Part shown: one piece after another, positions 1 through 10,944 of the stretch | Numbering within the stretch: position 1 is the stretch's first letter | Layout of the letters: each line of letters starts with the position of its first letter | Assembly: GCA_014871385.1 (NCBI GenBank) | Contig: CM026424.1 | Span: 5,819,320-5,883,319 of the forward strand | Direction: 5' to 3' | Length of the DNA stretch: 64,000 nucleotides | From: Ceratodon purpureus | Lineage: Eukaryota; Streptophyta; Bryopsida; Pseudoditrichales; Ditrichaceae | The notes under the pieces: model-generated | Seen by the model: the letters and a program-made list of their open reading frames with translations, nothing else | Databases searched by the model: none | What the model was told of the DNA's origin: nothing | Translations under genes and position numbers: made by a program

Positions 1-2160
1 ACTTCCCTTCCATATAACATGACCTGAAGACATTGCTTCAATCATTAGTGTGAACTTTGAAGGCACAAAAGGCATTTGCAACTCTGCGAACTAATTATGG
101 CCAAACACTTGTGCAATCTCTTATGCTACTTCTTACTCCTTTTACTTGTTTAAAGTGGTTCTAAATCAACATGACTCTTTCTTGGCTTTAGGTCCACTAA
201 TATATGGTTTTGGAAGCATTATAGTTTCACTTATTAGTTTCTTTTTATATGATTCTTTAAAAAAATTGTATTTAATCCTACTTCATATTGTGACCAATTG
301 TTGAAAGACCATCAATTTCCACCTATCAGATGGAAAAAATATCCAAACTCTAACTCACACTGTAAGTCAAAGGTCCCAAATCAGTTCTTTTTTATCACGC
401 CTAAATGTCAACTCTTTTAGAAAGTTTTGAAGCCATGGCAATGGCCTCCTAAGCAAAACTTGTGAGTTACTTTTTAGATGATCCAAACTTCCTCTAAGAA
501 GTTGTTGATTTTTTTAACAAAATAGAAAGAAGAAGACCAAGTTTTTAGACTATCAATCCTTAAAGTTCCTTGGTGTTTTTGGAGCAAAACTGCCAAAACT
601 GACTCTTTTCTACTCCAAGTTTGATACATCTCAATCTAAGCATTTTTTAATACATGTAGGCGTTAAATCTTAAAATTAACTTGACCTACTATTCATATAC
701 CAATATTGGACCATTGATTTTTCTTCATTTGCAAAATCATAGATCAAAGTAGGATCATTGGAACTATACTTTTGCTAATTCAAAATAAACTAAATTTATA
801 TTAACCATAACATTGTTGTAATAATGAATCTATTGCTGAATTTATTTTTTGACATATTCTTTATTGGTGTGTACACCTTCTTTTATTCTTCCAAAAGCTT
901 TAGTGTCACTCAAACATCAGTTTATTAATAAAATTCTCTTCAAAATTATTAATTGAAAGGTTCAGACTTCATACTTTGACTTGAATGTTATTATTTGATG
1001 TTCTTTTTTTGCCCAAAAATTGGAACTCTAACCTTAGTTTTGTCTAAAATTTTGATGGTTGCCCTTTGAACTCAATCGCAGTGTGAACAGTGTGCTTTTT
1101 CCTGTCAACATCCCTTCTATTTTCTAAAATATTAGCATTTTTCTCACAACTTCTTCCCCAAATCTCCAATCAAGAGACACCGAAAGTGATGGAATCTGGT
1201 ACTTCTCCCTCAATCAAACAAAATTCATCCCAATTTGTTGTGTCACCACAGTGAGACCCAAAAGAGCATAAACAACCTCAAACAAAGGTAGTAAATTATT
1301 GCAGTCCAAATGGTCAAAGATTTGGAAAGCACAACACAATTCTTTGAACATCGTCCACGACCTATTTGCGTGCTCAAGATCACAGACATTGACTCACTCC
1401 CCACAACAAACCTAAAATCACTCCTCTCGATAACTTACCTTTTTCCCCATATCTTTGCCCTTGCGCATCCTCCCCCTAAAAGAAATGGCCCCACAAACAC
1501 CTCGCTAAAAATCCACTCTCCAACCCAATTCAACACAACAATGTCTATGAGTTGGCAACCACGATGTACCTACACACAACATCCAGTACCCACCTTCCTC
1601 CGAACCACAATATCTTCTATAATGTTCTAGAACCGTCCAGAAACCATGTAGCTATAGTGTAGATTTGCTTCCCTACAACCTTCAGTCTAGAGCCCAAGGA
1701 TAGACATTTGAGCGTCATTGACATTCACGGTGAATCATGTTCTACATTCGAGTTGGCATTGGATTGCCACCTTTGAGCTTCTGGATTGCTTGCCAGTCAC
1801 ACATTTGGCTACTCAAATGTGTGTATAAAAGGTCGTGGTCCCTCCTCAAGATTGAAGTTCAAACATCATCATTCAAGAGTACTTAGGGTAGTACTAAGTT
1901 GCACCAAAGGAGTTGTACTTTAGTTGTAAAAAAAGAGTGATTTGATCAAAACAAGGAGTTTTGATAGCAAAGGTGAGAAATTTGAAAGATTTGGGTGAGA
2001 CTTTGAGAGAAGTTTTTTCATAATAAAGTATAAAGAGGTTGTGGTTTTGAGTTGAAAGTTTGACAACAAAGGTGATGGTTTTGAGAGTTGGGTTAAGGAG
2101 TTAGTGGATTTAATTGAGTAGCTTGAGAAAACAATTTGTTTGGATTACGGAGGAGTTTAG
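1..2160. other. AT-rich spacer, no gene recognised
   Basis: No open frame with family resemblance is visible on either strand. The longest frame, near 1310-1630, has a composition unlike a protein-coding exon. The last ~300 bases are rich in GA- and TTTGAGAG-like strings and lead directly into the ERF relic, so they may be its old 5' leader. That last point is inference. Confidence 0.5.
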
Positions 2161-2184
2161 GATTTTTGAGAGTTTGAAACGACA

Positions 2185-2920
2185 ATGGTGGAGAAGAACA
2201 CGAGTCAGAGACCATCGTTAGAGATTAGGGTAGCGGGTGGGAGGGCGAGTGATTTGTTGAGAATAGTGAAGAAGGGAAATCAGTTTGCAGTAAACGAGAG
2301 TAGTAACAGTTTGGCAAGTCCGAAGTACATGGAAGTGCGGATGCGTCAATGGGGGAAGTGGGTGTCTAAGATCAAAGAGACAAACAAGAGGGTGCGAATA
2401 TACTTTGGTTTGTTTTCGACTACGGAGATGGCAGCATTAGCCTTTACTGTAGGACGTTGCCGTGGTGCGCTTGCGGGGGCCAAGTGTGTCTTTGAATTTC
2501 CTAGATTCACCTCGTCAAGCTCTTCCGCTATGCCATTTGCCAAAAGATATACAAGTTATTGCTGCAGCAGCCGCTGCTGCGCTGGAGCCCTGCAGCGCTG
2601 TGGCTCTCCCTCTTTACTTTGTTGCACAATCTATGGAAGCGCAATTGAGTGATATGAGAGCTTCTTCTTGGCTCGTGGTGCGTAATGAGGGGTATGAAAG
2701 GAGATTAGACTTTCAGGGTGACAAAGAGTAAATCTAAGCATCACCTTGATGAGGAAGAACCAACCAAGTGCTTAGTGCGTTGGAGAGTCATCGAGCTCGG
2801 ACTCTTTTGTCACTTCAGAAGAAGTGGACCTAGCCTGTATCGACTTGCCAACGTTGGAAGATTAGCTCTATGGTAACCAATTTTCTATGCAACTGGATGC
2901 AATGCAAGGAATATTATGGA
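2185..2920 (+). pseudogene. ERF/DREB-type AP2-domain transcription factor pseudogene
   Basis: From the ATG at 2185 the frame encodes a short basic N-terminus and then most of an AP2/ERF DNA-binding domain. The run VRMRQWGKWVSKI is followed by a strand ending in FSTTEMAALAF, which is the family's usual order. Near 2460 the reading frame shifts by one base: the domain end (LRGPSVSLNF, then an alanine-rich stretch) continues in the next frame. Around 2800-2900 an acidic C-terminal tail resembling ERF activation regions (LPTLED, YGNQFSMQLDAMQ) is still recognisable but is interrupted by a stop. The initial YRG of the domain reads YME here. Intact relatives bind GCC-box or DRE elements in nuclear DNA. 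This copy is single-exon and has no function that I can support. A splice event at 2460 is a less likely explanation because no GT-AG pair fits. Confidence 0.8.
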
Positions 2921-5057
2921 CATGTATAATCTATTCACGGTAAGACGTGAATGTGGATTAGGGTTGTGAGGGGGTTCTGAGGAAGGATGCATTGGAGACA
3001 CGGCCTGCAAGGTCTTGTAGAGGTTGTGTGTGCGGAGTCCTTGAACAAGAAGCATTTTTGAAAGCATTCTTCTTCTCTGGTGCAAATAGCAGAGGCGTGA
3101 CATACACCTAAAGCTAGCGGAGACCAATTTGGAACTGCCAGTTTTGTTACTTGATATTAAGCCCAACATGATAGGAGGGCAGATTACCAAAATCTTGATT
3201 TTATTCAAGTAGAGAATTTTGATTTTGTAGTTTAGGTACTAAGCCCATTTCCAAAGCCATTACTTCAATGGGATAGATGATTTAAGCGTAAAACTTGATT
3301 AATGATTGAAGCTATGAATTAAATCATCTCTTTTCATCATTTTTAACATTGTTGTTCTACTAGTCTATATCAACAACTATAGACTAAGTGTAGAGTATGT
3401 ATCATCACAATTTTGACACACAAATTTGGCTTGGATCAAAATTGCAAGTGACATTGTTGGGAGAGACCTAAGAGTCTTAGAAACATTTACCAAATCATAT
3501 GCGCCCCCCACTCTATGCATGTCCTCTACTCAAGTGTAAGGTAAAGGGAAATGGAGTGAGAACGGGTGATCGAGAAGCTGCATTCAGCTTTTAATGTCAT
3601 CTACACTCTTCTATTTTTTAGTGAAGTGTCATCTTCATGAATCAATCATATTCCTAGTTTATTCCATTGCCTTCTATTCTCTCTCAAGTTCTTGGATTGT
3701 TTCGGGTTTAAGACTTGGTGGATGAGGCAGCATGTTGTGCACAAAGATTATATGTTTACAATGTGTTTCTTGGACAACATCGTAGTTGTGTTGATTCAAG
3801 GTATTGAGGTTGTCTTCAAGCGTGTTTCATTTGTGGTGTAAAAAACCTTAGACACCAACTGCGAAAGGATAAAAATTTTAAGGCAACATGTTGTTGGAGG
3901 AAAGATGCGTGGTTGGTAACTTAGGTCGTGTGCACTAAAGTCAAAGATCACAAACAACCTTACCAAAAATGCAATTCGTGGGATTTTTAAATCTAAATAC
4001 AAGAACTGTGGCTCTAATAGAATTTACAACATGCTAGAAATGTTGTAAATTGCTTTACATTTGCTCTCAATTGCGTGCTTTTGCCTTCGTGTTGTGGTAC
4101 GGAAATCATGTTGACAATTTTTATATTTGACAATGTTATCTATTTAAAGCAATTGCAATGAGTCGAGCTACAATGAATTAACTGAAGATATGTGCGTGGA
4201 AAAACATCTTTGGTTAAAGATACTTTGACCATTAACTTACTAATTTGGTGTAACTAGTGGTACCATTATTCATTATTTTACTCCTCCAAAATTCAAAAGA
4301 TTCTACAAAAACTATGTATCTATTGCATTGTTTGCTTCTAGGTTTTTGAGTTTAGAGTGAAGGACGTAAACCTTGTGGGGGTTGTTGCAAGGAGCATAGA
4401 CATGCAAATGTTACTCAATCTAGATTCCATGTATTCACTATTACTTCAGCCTTAGTTTCCCTTCAGAGTTATAAAGTATAGCACTTGATAGCATAATTGT
4501 GTTATTGAACGCTCTATGAGCTTCTCTTCAACATTTTGAAGGGTGTTGCCTCATGCTTCTAGTCCGTGATAAAATTCTGCATTTTTTGAATCAAACGGAA
4601 TAACCACTGTAGCAAAGTGTTCTGTAATATGGAACATTTGAGAACGCTGCAACATTCTTTACCACTAACTGAAGTCACTTTTAATTTGAGTGATTTCATT
4701 GGGTGAAACACGAGGGGAAAAAAAAGAGAAGTTGGTACAGATGACAATGATCATATGTGCTTATGGATTCAAATTTAAATATAGAAAACCATAAGGCTGA
4801 GGTCAAATTTGAATGGAATCAACTTATTTAAATTCGTTTTAAAAAAATGTTGTTTTGCCATTCCATGACACAAGGACCTAATTTAGGCAACTTCATTACA
4901 TTATAAGCAAATTGTAGGTAGTCTTTCAAGTTCTACCTCCAATGAGAAAGGCGTGATAGATATCCAAAGTATTCTATAAAATCTAGTTATGGAAGCAACA
5001 ATCTTGATACTTCAAACAACGTAGTGCAGCTCTCGCATTACACTCATTTCACAGATC
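2921..5057. other. Spacer without recognised genes
   Basis: AT-rich sequence with only short open frames, none of which resembles a known family. Nothing else stands out. Confidence 0.5.
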
Positions 5058-6359
5058 AAATGTGTTTTACTAAGCAAATGCGTTGTATTTGGTGGTCTAA
5101 GAATCAAAAATTGAATTAATCAAATGAATTTTGTTGTGTTTGTTGGTCCATTTGCTACAAAATAGTCAGAAAAAGTGATAAAATATGAGATTGTGTTTAC
5201 GGTGTCTTAAAAGTTAACTTGTGTGATTACAATAATCAAATGATTAATGTATGGATTGTAATGGGGTAGACGCTCACTTAGGATTAAACTATGCTCAAAG
5301 GGGGCCGCTTAATTCTAAATGTTTTTATTTCTACTTTTAGGCTTTCTACGCTATGAAAAGACAAAAAACCAAAAATAAATTGAATTCGAATTATTTTTTA
5401 AATAATTAGTTTTTTCCCTCTCTCTAGGTTTTGTGGGTGCCAAAGGAAGGATGAAATAAAAATAAAAATAAAAATAAATAAAATAATTTTTTTATAAAAA
5501 AGAAATTTAAAAAAAATGAAATTGGATAAAAGAAAGATAAAAGATAAGATAACAAAATAGTTTTTTTTTGCTATTAAATAATAGTTGAAAGACAAAAAAT
5601 TGATATTTTTAGAAGAAACTTTTAGGAATCATTTCTAATGCGTCAAAATAGATGGATGTTGCTAGTGATTTAGGAGTGCATAGTGTTTTATGAAAGAAAT
5701 ATATAGTATGAAATCCTAGTAAAAACCTTGTTCCAAAAAAAATTAATGTTATATTTAGTCTTTATTAAAGATTAAGTCTTGTGCTCGAAGTGTGAGGTAC
5801 TATCATATGACTAAAGTAATATGCTTTTCTTTTTATGAAGTTACAATAAGTATCCTATATAATCACCATGTAATGGCATGTTACATGTGATGTGTCTTCC
5901 TAAGCAAACGTGTCATACCATTTGGTCTAGGAATCTGACATTGTATTGATACAATGAAGTTTGTTGCGTTTGTTGCATTTTTTGGTCCATCTGCTACAAC
6001 AATAGTTAGAAGATGAATTAAGGAATGTGGTTGAATTTACATTGTTTTGACTTGTGTGATTACGGTGATTAATGTCCCCATTTGCAATGCGGTAGGATCC
6101 ACTATGGATTAGATTATTCTGAGAAGTAATGGTTGAATTCTATTTTTTATAATATTTCTTTCTTTCTAGAAAAAAATTAAACTCCAAATAGAAATAAACA
6201 AAGATTAAATTTTGACTTTAAAAATAATAAATTTTTATATATATATTTTTTCAATACATGTGTAGAATTTGTGGTTGGCACAATAAGAATGACAAAAAAA
6301 GGATTTGTTTTAAAAAGGTTTTGTAATAAAATTAAGGTTTGCAAAAAAATAGATGCATT

Positions 6360-6815
6360 TGTCGTATTTATTCATCTAATCCAATAGCATTCTCGACAGG
6401 ATTTTCAAAGCAGGAATCAAGATACTCCAGGAAATCAAGAAACTCAACGAAGGAATACCCGGAAGCGACACCCAAGGCATCTACATCACAACAACACGCA
6501 TGAGTCTACTCGAACTCACTTGACACACTCAGCAAGTGACCAAGAATGGGAGTATCCGCAAGCCAAAGGGACAGACGCTCCTGACGAGAATACACTATCC
6601 AAAAAGCCATTGGAGCAGCACACTCCGCCCAGGGGCCATTGCAACACACAACAACAACAACTCACAGGCGTGGAAGCATGAAGATTTATCATATGTTGAG
6701 TGATCAATGCTAAGGGTTTGTGACATCCTTAGCAATGACATTGTCAGTAGGCAATAAACAATGCTATTCACCGGCGACCGCAAGCCTTCCATGATGTCAA
6801 AAGTCTACTATATCG
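6360..6815. other. Unassigned island between repeat copies
   Basis: This stretch has clearly higher GC than its surroundings. A 45-codon open frame ends near 6522 and has a balanced, coding-like codon mix. I do not recognise its product. It interrupts the tandem repeat, so it was probably brought in by insertion or rearrangement. Confidence 0.3.
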
Positions 6816-7145
6816 AAGGGATTTTGCCCTGAAGCCGCTATGTATTTTGGTCACTCTTTGGTAGAAATAAGTAAGCAACAAAATCAAAGATGCTGCACAT
6901 GACAAAGCCAAAAACACTAAAGTTCAAAACCATTATCGTAATCAGTTAATTAACTTTGGCCTTGACAAAAACTCTTCAAAAGTTATACAATAAATTGATA
7001 AAAAATATATATATATTTTACATCCTCAAAATTTGCAAAATAAATGACCCAATATCTTTATAAGATTGTTCACCTTGTCATTCCTTTAATTTCTAAGCAC
7101 TGCTCATTAAACATTGAAGTGATATTTGATCCTATACTTGGATCA
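6816..7145. repeat. Dispersed ~330 bp repeat, copy 1
   Basis: The sequence from ATTTTGCCCTGAAGCC to CTATACTTGGATCA recurs in the same orientation at about 10188-10512. Long shared strings include AATAAGTAAGCAACAAAATC and ATTCACCTTGTCATTCC. The spacing and order of the shared blocks are conserved, which argues for one repeat family. I cannot tell which element class it belongs to. Confidence 0.65.
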
Positions 7146-8249
7146 CGCCGATTCAGCAACATCACATGTGTCTTCTTAAGCAAATGCGTTGTATCCCATG
7201 GTCTAAAAATCTAACATTGAATTGATCAAATGAAGTCCATTGTGTTTGTTGGTACATCTACTACAGCAATAGCCAATAAAAGTGATAAGGTGTGTGGTTG
7301 TGATTACAGTGTATTAACAGGTGTGATTACAATGATCAAGTGATTAATGTGCGGATTGCAATGCAAAACAAATCCCTTAAGATTAGACTATAATCAAAGG
7401 CAGTGCTCAATTCTAAATTTTTATTTCTATTTTAGAATTTGTAAGCCCTCCAAAGACAAAAAACCAAAAATAAATTGAATTAAATTTTTTAATTTTTTTT
7501 TTCCAATCTGCGGATTTGTACCTACCACAAGAAGAATGATAAAAAATATATATTAAAAAAAAAATTGTAAAAAAAATAAAATAAGAAACAAGATTAAAAG
7601 GATAAAAGATTAATAAAAGATAAGATAAAATCAACAATTTTTTGTTTGCAATGAAAATAATTGTTGAAAGACAAAAGCTGCTATTTTTTTTAAAGAATAT
7701 TTTAAAAACCTCATCTAATGCGTCCAAGCACTTAGATGTTGTTAGTAATTTGCATTGCATTGTAGATTGTATAGGAAAACAAATATGTAGTATGTAATCC
7801 TAGCAAAGACCTTATTCCATGAAAAATTGGTGTCATATGTTGTCTTTATTAGATTTTCAGTCTTCTACACGAAGTGTGAGGTTCTATCATTCGATTGAAG
7901 TAACATGCTTTTCTTTCTATGAAGTTACAATAAAAATTTTATGTAATCACCAACTGTGGAGTAATCCAAATTTGAAAAAAAGACTATTTAAATATCAAAT
8001 ATGATGGTCCGCTTTAGAATAAGTAACTTCTTTATGTGATAAATCAAAATATATTTAATTTACAAATTCGAGTTGCTTTTCTGAATACTGTCATTCAACG
8101 GTGTGTTTCATATTGCAAAGCTTTATATAAAATCTATGAAACATGCAAAAAGACTATTGTGATTTCAAAGGAACATGACATCCATTCAACCTTTGTTCTA
8201 TCTATTTTTTTAACTTGATTGAGAGAAAATGTTTGAACTTCACAGACAC

Positions 8250-9160
8250 ATATGCTTTATGCCGCCAAGTTCTAATTGGAGATTATATGGACTCTGAAGG
8301 ATATCCATAGTGGTTCTAGTGATGGAGCATCTAGGAAGGAAGTGGTGCAACATGCCAAGGCCTTTATGTTTTTGAAATTGGAATTGGTTGAGAACAATAA
8401 ACCTTTTAGTGAGAGTATTATCCGTGAAGCCCATTGCATTCTTATAGACGGAATGTTTAGGGAAGATGGGTTGATGCTAGTCCCAGGATGTATCAATCTA
8501 CTTGTTGCACTGCTTGAAATCAAGTGTTTACCATTCCTGATTTAATTCCTTCTAGTATGGAGAGAATTATAGTAAGGTACAATTTCTGAGAGGAGATCCC
8601 GTAGAGTGAATCTGTTTTATTTGTCTACATAGTTGTCTTATGAGTTCATTATGTCTCATTCGTTTGTGAATGATAACGGTAGAATGAGTAGATTGTTACT
8701 TAGTATGTCTTTGATGGCTAGTAGGATACCTTCCCCTATATCGTTTGGGTCTTCATGCACAAGCGTGCGAAACGGCACTACATTCAATGTCTTCAAAAAG
8801 CAAGCACGCATGGGGGAAGGCCTACATGGTTGGCATGCTTGGTGCTGTCAGCGTTTCAAGACTCTGTTGCGTTGTTTTTCGAATCCGTCTTAATACTTGC
8901 AGCTAAGGAATATCTAGAGGAGTTATTTATTAAAGGTGATTATCATTTTTCTATGATTTAACTTGATAATTCAGTAGCCTTAGCTTATTTTTGAATGCAT
9001 GGGTTGTCAATTTTAATGATCTTATTTGGTTAGTTCAAGTTTTATTGATTGGACATGAATTTCATTATCCAGATTATACATAAAGGCCTTAAAGATTGTG
9101 GACTACTGTCTCGGACTACCGTAGCTTACAAGCAGCTTCGCCGCTCTCTTGGCAAATAAT
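8250..9160 (+). pseudogene. Decayed Fic-domain gene relic
   Basis: Several short plus-strand frames carry, in the correct order, pieces typical of the Fic fold. First comes a helix around RKEVVQHAKAF. A segment like ESIIREAHCILIDGMF, which precedes the active loop in intact members, follows. Near 8650 there is a Fic-signature-like segment containing NGR and a downstream arginine. After it come helices reading HKRAKRHYIQCLQKA and LACLVLSAFQDSVALFF. Intact Fic proteins usually transfer AMP to target hydroxyls. This copy is a fossil: it is broken in roughly five or more places and is not expected to make protein. A short block at about 9085-9160 may be its last exon. The family call is based on motif order read by eye. 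Confidence 0.6.
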
Positions 9161-10187
9161 TAATTAATTTCAAATTTTAGTGTTTGCCACCTAAAATTAG
9201 TATATTCAAATTTTTGGCAACTTTAATTTTTAATTTTTTTAAAATTCGTTTTTAAGCCTTATTTAAATTCTCTACTAAAGTTTTAATCCTACACATCTCT
9301 ATTGCATTGGATGATAAGATAGATGTGAGTAAGAGTTGAGAATGCTCTCTGCTTTGTGCAAGTAGAGTGGAGTTGTGTCCAATAATGCATATGGGAAATG
9401 TGAACTTTGAGGTGAAACACCTGGTTGGTCTTCTTTTTTACAACATGCATAAATTTTGCATATAGTCTTCAAATGACATAAAATTTGTTGGAGGTGAAAG
9501 ATTAATTGATTTATAAACTTTTCTTGGACCAAAACAATTTCAAAAAAGTTAATCTTCTATGCACAAATGACCTCCAAAAAACTGTTTTGAACCCATTCTA
9601 TTTTTTAATCTTTACACGGCTACAATGATTTGTCCCTATCTTTTGCATAAAGACTTATTTTAACACAAAACTTGTTGGAGCTGGAAGAAGGATCAATTTA
9701 TCAACTTTTGTTAATTTAACACAATTCTATAAAACTTCATCTTCTATGCTCAATTGAACTCCAAAAATCTGTGTACAACACATTTGTAAAGAGTCTTGCT
9801 ACTTCTTAATCCATATTCTTTGTGAACTAATGTAAGTGAGCTTGATTACAAAAGGAGCACATTCTCTCCACTAGAACTTGCACATGCTTCAAATACAAGT
9901 AAATGTATAGTGAGAAGTGAAATGTTTTTACTTTTCGGTAATTTTGAAAAATAATGAATATTATATTCATAAAAAAATGCCAATAATTTTTTTTTAAAAT
10001 TGACTTTTATTTTTTTAATTATTTATGGACGAAGCTGGTTGTAAGCTACAGATTTGGGGATTCTTCCTTTTTGTGAGTAATTTGGGACTCTTGAGGACTC
10101 TTTTTCTTTGAGACATCCAATATTAGGTAATATCGTAGGCCAAAAAAAAAAAATTTAACTGCAAGCCCCCAATGATCCTAAAAGACT
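9161..10187. other. AT-rich spacer, no gene recognised
   Basis: No frame resembles a known protein. Between 9400 and 9830 there are two loosely similar blocks (TGGAGGTGAAAGATTAATTGAT and TGGAGCTGGAAGAAGGATCAAT type), suggesting an old local duplication. Confidence 0.4.
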
Positions 10188-10512
10188 GTGAAGGAATTTT
10201 GCCCTAAAGCCACAATTTGTTGGAGTTGCTCCTTGCCAAAAATAAGTAAGCAACAAAATCAAAAATTGCGCACATGATAGAGCCGAAAACACCAAAGTTC
10301 AAAATCACCATCGTAACCTACCACTTGACTTTTGACCTTGGCAAAAACTCTTCGAAAGTTATACACCAATTCCATAGAATATATAATACATTCTTAAAAA
10401 ATCCTTCAAAATAGATAACACAAAATTCTTAAAAGATTATTCACCTTGTCATTCCATAATATCTACGTACCACTCAAAAAACACTCAAGTGATACTTGAT
10501 CCTATACTTGGA
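10188..10512. repeat. Dispersed ~330 bp repeat, copy 2
   Basis: Partner of the copy at 6816-7145, in the same orientation. It runs directly into a short run of imperfect ~13 bp units (ATACCCGGATCAT type, 10503-10555) that is missing from copy 1. It ends roughly 430 bp upstream of the DUF1680 gene start, so it may now form part of that gene's upstream region. Confidence 0.65.
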
Positions 10513-10944
10513 TCATACTTGGACCATACCCGTATCATACCCGGATCATACCCAGACAAGAATCACAACACCCGGGTGATACCAAAGCAACACTTCGGAG
10601 GTTATCTTCCAAAATGGACAAGGCAGCTGCGCCGTGACAAAGCTCCAAATTGCAATCCATCATGTCGTGAAAACGCCATCATCACGCGCATGATCACGCT
10701 CATATCTTCGACAATTCGCTAACTCGCTGCACTGCTGACCAATTTCACAATCCACTTCAAGCTCCGTGATTTCATGCATGGATCGCTCTCCACGCATCAT
10801 GTAGATCATGTTCTCATTTTCATTTCCATTTTCATGTCCAAAAGTGTTGCCTTTGGGTTGGAGGAAGCACATAAGTTAAGAGATCGATGAGGAGCAAGCT
10901 TGTGCAGGAAGAGCTGCGAGTGTGGTGATCGTGGATTGAGTGCG

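Larger units (their letters stand above)
5058..7962. repeat. Three diverged copies of a ~0.83 kb repeat
   Basis: Copy A lies at about 5058-5880 and copy B at about 5890-6360. Copy C lies at about 7160-7962. All begin with a block ending in CTAAGCAAA/CTTAAGCAAA-type sequence, followed by a shared region with TTGATCAAATGAA and TTGTGTTTGTTGG. A and C also share the downstream parts: a polyA/T tract, AAGATAAGATAA, a GAAGTGTGAGG block and a GAAGTTACAATAA block. B stops early, where the segment 6360-7145 intervenes. A and B abut head to tail, so this began as a tandem duplication. No coding capacity is visible and the family is unknown. Confidence 0.65.
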
